Assembly (NCBI RefSeq): GCF_015356865.1
Contig: NZ_JAAFZA010000027.1
Span: 1-64,000 of the forward strand
From: Catenulispora pinisilvae
GTDB taxonomy: Bacteria; Actinomycetota; Actinomycetes; Streptomycetales; Catenulisporaceae
DNA length: 64,000 bases
Direction: 5' to 3'
The notes beneath the pieces were generated by a model that worked only from the letters and a program-made list of their open reading frames with translations, did no database searches and had not been told where the DNA came from. The translations under genes were made by a program, and so were the position numbers. Below, piece by piece: positions 1 to 8,819 of this stretch; position 1 is the first letter of the stretch, and each line of letters starts with the position of its first letter.

Positions 1-1
1 G

Positions 2-976
2 GGCGGAGGCGGCGGTGACATCGCCGACGTCCCGGGGTCTTTCGGCGGCGCAGGAGGCGCCGGCGGATCGGGCGGCTACGTGCACGGCGTCGTGACTGCC
101 GCGTCGGCCAACGGCACCTTGACCGTCGTGGTCGGGTCGGGCGGCACCGGCGGCGCCGGAGCGCCGTCCGCCTCCGTGACCCACGGGGTTGCCGGTGCTT
201 CCGGGCAGTCGGGTGCCGCCGGCGCAGACAGCACGGTCAGTACCGGCGGCTCCGTCGTCCTGGCCGCGCACGGGGGAGCCCCCGGAACCGGCGGGGGCGG
301 GGGCGCCACGACCGGAGCCTACGGCGCCAACGGACAGGGCGGCGCCGGAGGCACGGGCACCTGCCCGGCCGGCGCCGGACTCACCCGCACCGGCGGCAAC
401 GGAGGAAACGCCGGCCATGACAGCACCAGCGTCCCCGTGGCCGGCGGCCCCGGCGGCTCCATCACCAACGGCTTGCTCCCGCCCACCTCCAACACCGGCG
501 GCCCCGGCGGCCTCAACACCCAGGGCACCTCACCGGCGGGAACCGGCGGCGCCGGGCACACCGGCTATGTCGTGCTGACCCTGCTCGACAGCCCCACGGC
601 CGCCCCCGCGGGCGGGTCCACCTACACCGGCCAACAGATCGTGCCGTACTCCGGCAACGCCTTCGGCCAGACCCTCAACAGCCAGAACAGCTACGCCACC
701 GCGGCCTGCGCCGGCGGCACCCTCACCGTCCAGATCGTCCTGAACCAGACCAACCACCCCGGCGCCACCTTCCAGCCGGTCTACCTTCTGGACAGCGGCA
801 GCTTCGTCTGGACCGGCGTGATGCTGACCACCGACGCCAACGGCAGCGGCGCCGCCGCCTTCACCGTGACCGGTATCGCGCCCGGATCGCACACCATGGC
901 CATCGACATCAACAACACCCCCAACCCCGGAGACACCTACTACGTGCCGACCGCACGCATCCCCTTCACCTGCTGA
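2..976 (+). CDS. Gly-rich surface-type protein, 5' partial
   Basis: The frame is open from base 2 at the left edge, so the true start lies outside the window; the stop is TGA at 974-976. Roughly the first 190 visible residues are low-complexity Gly/Ala/Ser/Thr with many Gly-Gly-X runs. The last ~115 residues have normal composition, are rich in Thr, Val and Asn, and hold two Cys (one in the domain, one as the last residue) that could pair. This layout is common in secreted or wall-exposed actinobacterial proteins, but the signal peptide would be off-window and no catalytic motif is visible. Function unknown. Confidence 0.6.
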   Translation, partial: GGGGGDIADVPGSFGGAGGAGGSGGYVHGVVTAASANGTLTVVVGSGGTGGAGAPSASVTHGVAGASGQSGAAGADSTVSTGGSVVLAAHGGAPGTGGGGGATTGAYGANGQGGAGGTGTCPAGAGLTRTGGNGGNAGHDSTSVPVAGGPGGSITNGLLPPTSNTGGPGGLNTQGTSPAGTGGAGHTGYVVLTLLDSPTAAPAGGSTYTGQQIVPYSGNAFGQTLNSQNSYATAACAGGTLTVQIVLNQTNHPGATFQPVYLLDSGSFVWTGVMLTTDANGSGAAAFTVTGIAPGSHTMAIDINNTPNPGDTYYVPTARIPFTC

Positions 977-1391
977 CACCCGGCGATCACGCGGCCCCAG
1001 CCCCCGGCCGCGAACGCGGCACGAAGAGGAAGTGATGAAGCGATGCGGACCGTACGCACCGCCATCTCAAACCCACACAGATACCGGTCCCATAAGCACC
1101 CTGCGCGCCAGAAGGCTGAAGCAGCAGGAACCACTCATAGCCTGACCAGGATCGGAGACTACGACGCGGTTCGCATACACGACCTCCACCAGCTCAACGG
1201 CCCTTGCCCGGCCGGCTTGGACATCGACGGCCAGGACCCACCGTCCTGCAACGAGCCGCTGAGCACTGCGGGCCGCCGCAGACGTCGAGCACGAATGGCA
1301 TCAAGTCCGCGTCCCCGGTAGTTCTCGGGGATGGTTCGATGACGTCACAGCGAGACCATCGCCGTGAAACTATCGAGATCTCCGAGAAGAC
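977..1391. other. intergenic stretch, no gene supported
   Basis: Between the Gly-rich gene and the integrase. A 92-codon frame begins at 1043 behind a weak purine-rich stretch, but its Arg/His/Pro-rich translation resembles nothing and overlaps other frames equally well. I see no tRNA, terminator or clear promoter. It probably holds the integrase promoter. Confidence 0.4.
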
Positions 1392-2723
1392 GTGCAGAAC
1401 AACAACTCAAAAGGCAGCGTGTATGCACGCTGCGGCTGCCGACGCCCGATCGATTCCCGACCGCAAGGGGGTTGTGCTCGAGCGGGACGGCCTGGGCATG
1501 GCTCCTGGTACTACGCCCTCGACCTGCCACGGGAGGTGGAGGGTCGTCGGTTGCGGATACGTCGGGGCGGGTTTCGGACCCGCAACGAGGCAAGATCCGC
1601 GCTGAACCGGCTGCGGCTACCAGATTCGTCCGGACGCCGGGTGGCGACCGTGGGACAGTGGCTGACGGTCTGGTCGGAGACCAGACTGCGGCTGCGGCAC
1701 TCCACCAGCCGTAGCTACCGCAGCATCATCGAGCACTACCTCATCCCGCACCTGGGGAAGGTGCCGTTGGTCGAGCTGGACCACAAGACAGTCGCCGCCA
1801 TGTTCCGGGCGATCATCAAGGGCGGGGGAGTGTCGGGGAGGTCGCTGACGGCTGCGACCCTGCACCGGATCCACGCCACTCTCTCGGCGGCTCTGAACCG
1901 CGCCCGCCGCGAGGGGCTGATCGTCGGTAATCCGGCCCGGCTGGTGCGTCTGCCGCGCTCGCGTCGGCCGCAGGCGGTGGTGTGGTTGCCGGATGTGGTG
2001 GCGGCGTGGGAGGCGTTCGGGATTCGGCCGGCGGTGGCGGTGTGGACCCCGACGCAGCTGGCCGAGTTCCTCACGCGGATCCGCGGGCATCGGCTGTACG
2101 CGGCCTTCCATCTCACCGCGCTGCGTGGCTTGCGCCGTGGCGAGGTCGCTGGACTGCGCTGGTGCGACGTCGACCTGGACAGCGGCGTCATCCACGTCGC
2201 CTGGCAGTTGCAGAGACGGGACGGCGACCTGGTGATCGGACCGCCGAAGACCGCCTCCGGCCAGCGGTGGGTCGCGCTGGACTCGCTCACTGTCGAAGTG
2301 CTGCGCGCTCACCGCGAACGCCAGCTGGTGGAGCTGCGTGAGGCTGGAGCGGTCGACACCGGCTACGTGTTCACTGATGCTGTTGGGCTGCCGCTGGCAC
2401 CTGCCCGTTTGTCGGATACCTTCCGGCGCCTGGTCAAGGCCACTCGGCTGCCACCGGTGCGGCTCCATGACCTGCGTCACGGCGCGGCGTCGCTGGAACT
2501 CGCCGTCGGGGCTGATCTGAAGTTGGTCTCAGATCAGCGTGGGCATTCCTCAATCGTGCTTACCGCCGATACCTATATCAGTATCCTGCCGCACCTGGTC
2601 CGCGACGTCGTCGAAGACGTCGCCGGGCTGCTCCTGCAACACGGCCTGCGCGTTCCGGGCCAGCCACGGTCGCGACGGCCGTTCGAGACCCGCTCCACGG
2701 TGCGGATGAGCGCGACTGTCTGA
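1392..2723 (+). CDS. int: tyrosine-type site-specific integrase
   Basis: Phage/ICE-type tyrosine recombinase of 443 aa, a normal length. The N-terminal ~70 residues look like the arm-binding domain usual in actinobacterial integrases, followed by a SAM-like core-binding domain (~85-190) and the catalytic domain. Catalytic residues can be placed by eye: Arg248 in LRRGE, His359 and Arg362 in HDLRH, His385 in RGHSS and Tyr395 in TADTY. The start is GTG at 1392 behind GAGAAG. A tRNA-Lys 3' half lies about 300 bp downstream, which is the usual int/att arrangement, so this enzyme probably recombined at tRNA-Lys. No excisionase or replication gene is visible next to it, and the rest of its element may be off the left edge. 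Confidence 0.9.
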   Translation: MQNNNSKGSVYARCGCRRPIDSRPQGGCARAGRPGHGSWYYALDLPREVEGRRLRIRRGGFRTRNEARSALNRLRLPDSSGRRVATVGQWLTVWSETRLRLRHSTSRSYRSIIEHYLIPHLGKVPLVELDHKTVAAMFRAIIKGGGVSGRSLTAATLHRIHATLSAALNRARREGLIVGNPARLVRLPRSRRPQAVVWLPDVVAAWEAFGIRPAVAVWTPTQLAEFLTRIRGHRLYAAFHLTALRGLRRGEVAGLRWCDVDLDSGVIHVAWQLQRRDGDLVIGPPKTASGQRWVALDSLTVEVLRAHRERQLVELREAGAVDTGYVFTDAVGLPLAPARLSDTFRRLVKATRLPPVRLHDLRHGAASLELAVGADLKLVSDQRGHSSIVLTADTYISILPHLVRDVVEDVAGLLLQHGLRVPGQPRSRRPFETRSTVRMSATV

Positions 2724-2971
2724 CGTGTTGGTAGCCCGTCCGTAGTCCACAACGCCGGGATCTTCCGGGCGAATCGATCATGTCATGTCCGCAGATGCCC
2801 GAGCGCGGAATCAAAGCACAGGGATGGGTTTCCGCCTGCGGTTGAGTCCGAGCTGAACAACGCGATCACCCAGACTGCGTGGCGCACGGCGCCATGCGGT
2901 CATGTCGTGCTATCCAAGAACAGGGTCTGACCTGGGCGAATGACCATGGCCCCACATCGGACCCACGCCGG

Positions 2972-3017
2972 ACCCACAAAACAAAACTGCTGGAACAGCA
3001 ATACGCTGTTCCAGCAG
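2972..3017 (-). terminator. intrinsic terminator after the tRNA-Lys fragment
   Basis: Perfect 13-bp inverted repeat (2987-2999 and 3005-3017) with a 5-nt loop. Read on the minus strand it is followed by a T-rich tract. It lies just past the 3' end of the tRNA-Lys half, as expected for the native terminator of that tRNA gene. Confidence 0.75.
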
Positions 3018-3028
3018 GTCAATACGGG

Positions 3029-3070
3029 TGCGCCGCCAGGGACTTGAACCCCGAACCCGCGGATTAAGAG
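3029..3070 (-). other. 3' half of tRNA-Lys(CTT), att-site remnant
   Basis: On the minus strand this reads as the anticodon loop CTCTTAA, the 3' side of the anticodon stem, variable loop, T-arm (GGTTCAAGTCC) and the 3' acceptor strand GGCGGCGCA. Sequence above 3070 does not continue as a D-arm or 5' acceptor, so the tRNA is incomplete. Such 3' halves are left at one junction when an integrative element recombines into a tRNA gene. In the standard model the element lies on the 5' side of the fragment (higher coordinates) and old chromosome on the 3' side. The integrase at 1392 lies on the other side, so tandem or rearranged elements are likely. Confidence 0.8.
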
Positions 3071-3234
3071 CGCGAATTTCCGCATCGCGGTGAGGGAGGG
3101 GTTCGTGGTCGAGCTGGGGCCGCGGGACGGATTCGGCCGTTCGAGGTACCGGCAACGAAGCCTGCAGCGGCCCAGGTCGGCATCGGTGTTCCGGTGGTTT
3201 CCCGGATCAGCGCCTCGACGGACCTGGACAATCT

Positions 3235-3317
3235 CCCTGGACCACCCTGGACCATCGAAATCCCGCGGACTTCGACCGCCGGACTCGCCGAGACTGTGGT
3301 CCAGGGATGGTTCAGGG
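3235..3317. repeat. TGGTCCAGGG repeats beside the att remnant
   Basis: Two copies of TGGTCCAGGG on the minus strand in tandem (3235-3254) and, 43 bp away, one exact and one near copy on the plus strand (3297-3317). A tandem pair of the same 10-mer occurs at 33311-33331 next to the tRNA-Arg remnant. Arm-type binding sites for an integrase or excisionase would look like this; that role is inferred. Confidence 0.45.
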
Positions 3318-3349
3318 TGAGTTCCTGGTACTGCTGTACCGCGCCGGTT

Positions 3350-4615
3350 CTATGGCGCAACTGGATGCCGTGCGCCCGGCGTGAACCGCACTGTCAGAGC
3401 GGAAATCCCGTACACGGGAGTCAAGTCCGGAAACCACCGGATAGACTCGTCGGCCACGCTGTAGTCGGGCATGCGATCGAAGACTTCTTCGAGCATCGCT
3501 GTGAACATCTCGCGGACCATCGGCGCTCCGAGGCAATAGTGTGGTCCGCCACCGAACGCCATGTGGCGATCGGAGTCCCTGTCGAGGTCGACCACATCGG
3601 GGTCGGTGAAGGTCCCCTCGTCTCGGTTGGCCGCTGCCCACGCCAGCAGAACGCGATCGCCCTTGCGCAGCGTCCGGCCAGCCATTTCGACGTCTTCCGA
3701 GAGGATTCGGCTCGTGCCCTGAACTGGCGAGACCCATCGTAGGAATTCGTCTGCGGCCTTCGGGATCAGCGTACGGTCGGCCATCAGTCGGGCTTTGAGT
3801 TCCGGCCGATGGTCAAGTGTCCGGAGCGCGATGGCGGTGAGACTGGATGTGGGGTCGATTCCCAGCAGCAGAAAGTACATCATCGAGACGATGGCGTCGT
3901 CCGATACCGGCTCGCCGTCAACCTCGCAGGTGATCAGGTGGGCCAGCAGGCCGCCGGGCGCTCCTTCGCGACGAGACTCCAGCGCCTCGACGATATCCAG
4001 GCAGATTATCTGTGCGGCTTCCCGTGCGGCCGGCGGGTCGTGGGGGGCGCTGAACAGGGCGCGATGGAGCATTGCGTCGATCTCGGACCATCGTTCCTCC
4101 GGGATTCCGATGTCGCGCATCGTCAGTATGCTCGGCAGCTTCTCTGTCAGCGCTTGCACGATGTCGCATGAGCCGGATTCGATCACTTCATCGATACATT
4201 CCCTGGCGAGCTTGCGGAACTCTCCGGCGCGGGCCGCGGTTCGCCTAGGTGAGTAGAAGGCGGCCATCAGCTTGCGGTATTTGAGGCACTCGGGGGAGTC
4301 AAGTTCGAGGGGGACCATCCTGCCTGTCTGCCCGAGCGGCGGAATTGTCACCCCCTGTACTGTGCCATCAGTCAAGTCCTGGGATGTTTTGAAGACTTTT
4401 GCGTTTCGGGCCGCGAGTGAGACTTCGCGGTGTCCGGTGGCGACCCAATAGCCATCCCAAGCCCGGCTCCATTGCACGGGGCAGGATTGACGCAGCCGAG
4501 CGTAAACCGGGTACGGGTCTTCGGCGATGGCCGGGTCGTGGCTGTCGTAGTCGACGTCGATATCCAGCAAGGAGGGCTTCTCGGGTGACGAGTAGACGTA
4601 ATCAGTCATTCTCAT
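3350..4615 (-). CDS. cytochrome P450
   Basis: Soluble bacterial P450 of 421 aa, probably a tailoring oxygenase acting on the peptide or a monomer. The heme-binding loop FGGGPHYCLG is at about 354-363 with Cys361 as thiolate ligand. The I-helix reads LLLGIDPTSS, the oxygen-activation position, and the E-x-x-R helix is EFLR. The longer frame would start inside the upstream NRPS gene. I chose the ATG at 4615 because it follows the upstream TGA (4617-4619) directly; the in-frame ATG at 4609 is equally possible. Last gene of the operon. No ferredoxin or reductase lies nearby, so electrons must come from elsewhere. Substrate unknown. Confidence 0.88.
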   Translation of the reverse strand: MRMTDYVYSSPEKPSLLDIDVDYDSHDPAIAEDPYPVYARLRQSCPVQWSRAWDGYWVATGHREVSLAARNAKVFKTSQDLTDGTVQGVTIPPLGQTGRMVPLELDSPECLKYRKLMAAFYSPRRTAARAGEFRKLARECIDEVIESGSCDIVQALTEKLPSILTMRDIGIPEERWSEIDAMLHRALFSAPHDPPAAREAAQIICLDIVEALESRREGAPGGLLAHLITCEVDGEPVSDDAIVSMMYFLLLGIDPTSSLTAIALRTLDHRPELKARLMADRTLIPKAADEFLRWVSPVQGTSRILSEDVEMAGRTLRKGDRVLLAWAAANRDEGTFTDPDVVDLDRDSDRHMAFGGGPHYCLGAPMVREMFTAMLEEVFDRMPDYSVADESIRWFPDLTPVYGISALTVRFTPGARHPVAP

Positions 4616-4616
4616 C

Positions 4617-7600
4617 TCATGTCCTGTCTTGAGTCGGAGGGCGTCTTCCCTCGGCGGTGGCTCCATTGCCCGCGCTGATCAATCCGGCGACAGCCGCGAT
4701 CGAGGAGTTCGCGAAGAAGTCGCCGATCGGGACGTCCACTCCGAACTCGCGCTGGATCCGCGAGACCAGGCGCAGGGCGGTCAGTGAGTGGAATCCGAGC
4801 CCGAAGATCTCCGCGTCCGGATCGATGTCGGGCAGGCCCAGCACCGTGCGATAGACGCCGTCAAGCCGCAGCTCCATTTCCGTCCCGCGCCGCTCGCGCC
4901 GTTCGATGGGGAGAGGCTGGATCGATAGCAGGGCTTCTTGATCGACTTTCCCGTGAGCCGTCATCGGGAAGCGATCGACCACGACGACCCGAGCCGGAAC
5001 CATGTAAGTCGGCATCCGTGCGCGCAGGAAACGATCCACCGCTGCGGCCTCGGCACCTTCACCGACGATAAACGCCACAAGGTGGACGTCACCCGCACCC
5101 TGCCGTGACCGCTCGGGTGTGACCACAGCCTGCATGACATTCGGATGACCGGTGACGACGGCCTCGATCTCGGCGGGTTCCACCCGGTGGCCCCGTATTT
5201 TCACCTGTCTGTCGCTGCGGCCGAGGAACTCCAGGTTCCCGTCGGCGGTCCAGCGGCCGTAGTCGCCTGTGCGGTACATGCGAGCGCCTGCCCGCGGTGA
5301 GAACGGATCAGGAAGGAACCGCTCTGAGGTCATTTCGGGGCGGTTCAGATATCCCAAGCCGACCCCGGGCCCGGCGACGTAGATCTCACCCGGAATCCCG
5401 GGCCCGACCGCCGAGAGAGCCTCATCGAGCACATGGACGGCCGCGTGCGGCATGGGGGTGCCGATCAACAGGGCGTCTCGCCCGAAGTCCTTCGATGGCT
5501 GGAAAGTGGTACTGGTCACCGACGTCTCGGTCAGGCCGTAGACGTTGATCAACGGGACGCCGGTGTCACGCCATTGCTGATACGCCGAAGTGGGCGCCCG
5601 CTCGCCGCCGACCAGCAGCACCCGCATGTGCTCGAGCCGGCCCACCGACCCGAAAGCATCGCAGTTCACCAACTCGGCCCAGTAGGAAGTCGGCAGCTCG
5701 CAGATGGTGATCGTCCGGGACTGAAGGACTTCCAGGTACTCGTCGGCGATGGTTCTGGAAAGGTCGCCATCGAAGTAGACCAAGCATCCGCCGGCCGCCC
5801 ACGTGGGAAAGAACTCCTCGACGTGCACGTCGAACGTCATCGCGGCGTTCTGCAGCATGCGATCGGCCGGTCCGAGGCCGAACGTGGTCACGGCCGAGCT
5901 GGTGAACGACACGAGGTTGGCGTGGGTGACCAGTGTCCCCTTCGGCGTGCCGGTCGATCCCGATGTGAAGGGGATGTACGCGACCTGGGTATCGCTGACA
6001 TCGATCTCGTCGAGGTCCTCGCCGGGCTCCGCTGCCAGGGCCGACACGATGCCCTCATCGTCGAGCCGGAGAATCACCGCTCCGTCCGCGACGTCGGCTG
6101 CGAAGTCGCCGCGTGACAGAACGAAACGCGGCGTGCTTTCGGCCAGGATGTGGCTGATCCGCTCCACCGGGGCGAAGGGGTCGACCGGTACGTAAGCGCC
6201 ACCGGCCTTGAGCACCGCCAGAACTGCCATCGGCCAGGACGAGTCTTGAGCCAAGGCGATCGCCACCGAGTCGCCGGTGGCGAGCCCTCTGGAGCGCAGC
6301 AGCCGGGCAAGCCGGTTCGCCTGCCCGTTCAGCTCTGCGTAGCTGACCTGGCTTCCGTCTTCGCGCTCCAGGGCGCCTGCTGCCGGAGTCATGCGGACGC
6401 GCTTCTCGAACAGGCCATGCAAGGTGCCGCTGTTCTCATTGTGCGGCGATTCGTCCGAGACGATTCCGAAGGGCTCGTTCCCAGCGGCCGTGGTGCGGAG
6501 CCGACCGATCTGCCGACCCGGGTGCGCCGAAGCGTCACCGAGTAATGCGAGATAGGACTTCGCCAGGTTCTCGATGGTCCCGGTGTCGAACAACCGGCTG
6601 TCATAGGCGAACTGCAGGCTCAAGGAGCCCAGTGCCTCCACGACACCGAGGTTCAGGTCGAATCGCGCCGCGCCATTGGAGAGCTCGTAGAGTTCTGTAA
6701 TCTCGCATCCGGGCAACGAGGTCTCGAACTGGCTGGACTGCTCGAAGGAGAAGGCAGTCTGGAACAGCGGCGCCTGCCCGGCTGATCGGGAGCCCCCGAC
6801 CGCGGTGACCAGTTCGGTGAACGGCACATCCTGACGCATGAGCGCTTCCAAGGTGCTGAGCTGCACCTCCTTGGCCAGGTCCGCGAACGGTTTGGCCATA
6901 CTCGGACGCATCCGCAGCGGCATGGTGTTGACGAACAAGCCGATGAGGCTCTCCCACTCCGGACGACTCCGGCCGGCCAGCGGGCTGCCGATCAGAAGGT
7001 CCTCATGCCGGGTGAACCGGGCCAGGACGGCGCCCCAGGCCGCTGCCATCATCGATGCGGGCGTGATTCTGAGGGAACGTGCGCAGCGCAGCACCGCGTC
7101 GCAAAGTGCGCCGGGCGCTGTCAGTTGCAAATCTGTGCCCTGATATACGTTCGTCTCCCCGCGCGGGCGGTCGGTCGGCAGGTCCAGGAATGTCGGAGCG
7201 TCCGCCAGCTCCCGCACCCAAAGATCCAGGGCCTCCTGGTGCCCACCACTGTCGACCCAATGGCGTTGTTCCATCGCGAAGTCGCAATACCGTGTCGCGA
7301 GCTCCGGCAGCTTCGTATCAGCGCCGTCGACACCGGCGGCGTACAACTGGGCGAGCTCCGACCAGAACAGGCGCAGGGACCAACCGTCGGCAACGATATG
7401 GTGCATATTGAGAAAGAGAACGTTCTCGGTCTGGCTCAACCGCAGCAGACGTACTCTGATCAGCGGTCCGGTGACCAAGTCGAACGGCTCGGCAGCGGCT
7501 TGTCCCAGTAGGTCGCGCCACTGGCCCGAATAAGTCCGCAGATCGAGTTCCGGTACTTCGACCGGGTCGGCGGCGTCGGTGACCAGTAGTAGGTCGTCAC

Positions 7601-7865
7601 CGTCGGGAACGAATCTTGATCGCAGCACTTCGTGCCTTCGAACGATCTCGGTCACGCAACGCGCGATCAGAGCGGCGTCTACGTCGCCGCGCAGACGGAT
7701 CACCATCGGCATCCCGTACACGCTCCGGTCCGGCGCGAGCTGTTCGGCGATCCAGATCTGTTGCTGAGCATGAGTGGCTCTGACCCGGACTGAGTCGGCG
7801 ATCGCGCGGGCGTCCCTGGTGTCCCCGGTCTCAGACGTCGTCGTCCCGGTGATGACATTGCTCAT
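4617..7865 (-). CDS. NRPS module C-A-T
   Basis: One elongation module of 1082 aa. The condensation domain (about 25-460) has an intact active site HHIVADG at 155-161. The adenylation domain (about 480-985) has A3 FTSGSTGTPKG at 633-643 and A4 FDVHVEE at 678-684. The carrier domain has its phosphopantetheine Ser near 1027 in GFHSL, a slight change from GGHSL. My by-eye ten-residue code (PheA positions 235, 236, 239, 278, 299, 301, 322, 330, 331) is D-V-E-E-L-G-V-V-T. Asp235 is present, so an alpha-amino acid is expected, and the two Glu could favour a basic side chain such as capreomycidine; this is tentative. No epimerase or thioesterase. The stop sits next to the P450 start. Confidence 0.92.
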   Translation of the reverse strand: MSNVITGTTTSETGDTRDARAIADSVRVRATHAQQQIWIAEQLAPDRSVYGMPMVIRLRGDVDAALIARCVTEIVRRHEVLRSRFVPDGDDLLLVTDAADPVEVPELDLRTYSGQWRDLLGQAAAEPFDLVTGPLIRVRLLRLSQTENVLFLNMHHIVADGWSLRLFWSELAQLYAAGVDGADTKLPELATRYCDFAMEQRHWVDSGGHQEALDLWVRELADAPTFLDLPTDRPRGETNVYQGTDLQLTAPGALCDAVLRCARSLRITPASMMAAAWGAVLARFTRHEDLLIGSPLAGRSRPEWESLIGLFVNTMPLRMRPSMAKPFADLAKEVQLSTLEALMRQDVPFTELVTAVGGSRSAGQAPLFQTAFSFEQSSQFETSLPGCEITELYELSNGAARFDLNLGVVEALGSLSLQFAYDSRLFDTGTIENLAKSYLALLGDASAHPGRQIGRLRTTAAGNEPFGIVSDESPHNENSGTLHGLFEKRVRMTPAAGALEREDGSQVSYAELNGQANRLARLLRSRGLATGDSVAIALAQDSSWPMAVLAVLKAGGAYVPVDPFAPVERISHILAESTPRFVLSRGDFAADVADGAVILRLDDEGIVSALAAEPGEDLDEIDVSDTQVAYIPFTSGSTGTPKGTLVTHANLVSFTSSAVTTFGLGPADRMLQNAAMTFDVHVEEFFPTWAAGGCLVYFDGDLSRTIADEYLEVLQSRTITICELPTSYWAELVNCDAFGSVGRLEHMRVLLVGGERAPTSAYQQWRDTGVPLINVYGLTETSVTSTTFQPSKDFGRDALLIGTPMPHAAVHVLDEALSAVGPGIPGEIYVAGPGVGLGYLNRPEMTSERFLPDPFSPRAGARMYRTGDYGRWTADGNLEFLGRSDRQVKIRGHRVEPAEIEAVVTGHPNVMQAVVTPERSRQGAGDVHLVAFIVGEGAEAAAVDRFLRARMPTYMVPARVVVVDRFPMTAHGKVDQEALLSIQPLPIERRERRGTEMELRLDGVYRTVLGLPDIDPDAEIFGLGFHSLTALRLVSRIQREFGVDVPIGDFFANSSIAAVAGLISAGNGATAEGRRPPTQDRT

Positions 7866-7880
7866 CGCAGCGCCAACCTC

Positions 7881-8819
7881 CTAGTAGCCGAGCAGGGGAT
7901 CGATGAGGCCGATGGGTTCGCGGCCTTGAGCGACCAGTCGGATGTTGTCCGTCATCAGGTCGGCGAACGCCGGCAGCGAGTTCTCCAGGTCTCCACCGCA
8001 GTGCGCGGTGATCACACAATTGGGCATCGCCCACAGCGGGTGTCCTGCCGGGAGCGGCTCGGGATCCGTGACGTCGAGTCCCGCACCGCTGATCCGCTGC
8101 TCGGCCAGTGCCTGAACGAGGTCGTCCATGACGATCAGGCCGCCGCGCGCGACGTTGACCAGGCAGGCATCTGAGCGCATGACCTCGAGCCGTGCTCGAT
8201 GGATCAATCCTTCGGTCTCAGAGGTCAACGGAAGCGCCAGGAAGACGACCCGGGCTTTCGCGAGCAACTCGTCCAACCGATCCAGCCCGTTCACCGTGAC
8301 GGCCGCGCCGGGAACAGGCCCGCCGGAGCGCCGGACCACCGTCGTGTGGACCTGGAACGGTCGCAGGAGATCAAGCAGAGCACGAGCGATGGAGCCACCG
8401 CCGACGATCAGGACGTCGTTGTGCGCCAGCGAAACAGCGGGTCTCGGCTGCCATGTTCCGGATCGGATGGAAGCCGTCCCCTCGCGCAGCACCGTCAGCG
8501 CCAGCATCAGGGCATGCTCGGCTACCAGGTCGGCCTGGACCCCCATGGCCCGGCTCCACAGGACACCGCCGCGCATAAGCGGGAGGTAGTTCTCGATGCC
8601 CACACTGGCCAGCTGAACCCACCGTACTTTTGGAGCCACCTCCAGTATCTCCGCGAGTTCATCGGGTCCGTCTCCGATCCAGACCAAAGCCTCAGCCTCG
8701 GGTGCCGCACACAGCGCCGCGCCCGCGGCGTGTACCGCCGCGGACAGCTGCGGGTGCGGGGGTGCAGGCAGCACCGCGATCGACAAGCCTGGACTTGTAG
8801 TGGTCGATGCGGAAGTCAT
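7881..8819 (-). CDS. D-isomer-specific 2-hydroxyacid dehydrogenase
   Basis: NAD(P)-dependent oxidoreductase of 312 aa that interconverts 2-hydroxy and 2-keto acids. It has the Rossmann motif VGGGSIA, the catalytic Arg in NVARGG, the Glu in DPEPL and the His in ITAHCGG, in the family order. The N-terminal lobe is short. It overlaps the A-T gene by ATGA (8816-8819), so the two are translationally coupled. Together with the class V aminotransferase two genes upstream it could make or consume an unusual amino or hydroxy acid, for example by a SerA/SerC-like oxidation then transamination. The substrate cannot be read from the sequence. Confidence 0.85.
   Translation of the reverse strand: MTSASTTTSPGLSIAVLPAPPHPQLSAAVHAAGAALCAAPEAEALVWIGDGPDELAEILEVAPKVRWVQLASVGIENYLPLMRGGVLWSRAMGVQADLVAEHALMLALTVLREGTASIRSGTWQPRPAVSLAHNDVLIVGGGSIARALLDLLRPFQVHTTVVRRSGGPVPGAAVTVNGLDRLDELLAKARVVFLALPLTSETEGLIHRARLEVMRSDACLVNVARGGLIVMDDLVQALAEQRISGAGLDVTDPEPLPAGHPLWAMPNCVITAHCGGDLENSLPAFADLMTDNIRLVAQGREPIGLIDPLLGY

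Noticed and set aside
1043..1321. 92-codon frame before the integrase
   Set aside because: Arg/His/Pro-rich translation without family features; overlapping frames are equally long, and the purine stretch upstream is weak.
3029..3070. functional tRNA-Lys gene
   Set aside because: Only the 3' half is present; no D-arm or 5' acceptor strand is found upstream on the minus strand.
2900..3155. overlapping open frames across the tRNA-Lys remnant
   Set aside because: They read through the tRNA half and its terminator hairpin, so they are chance frames.
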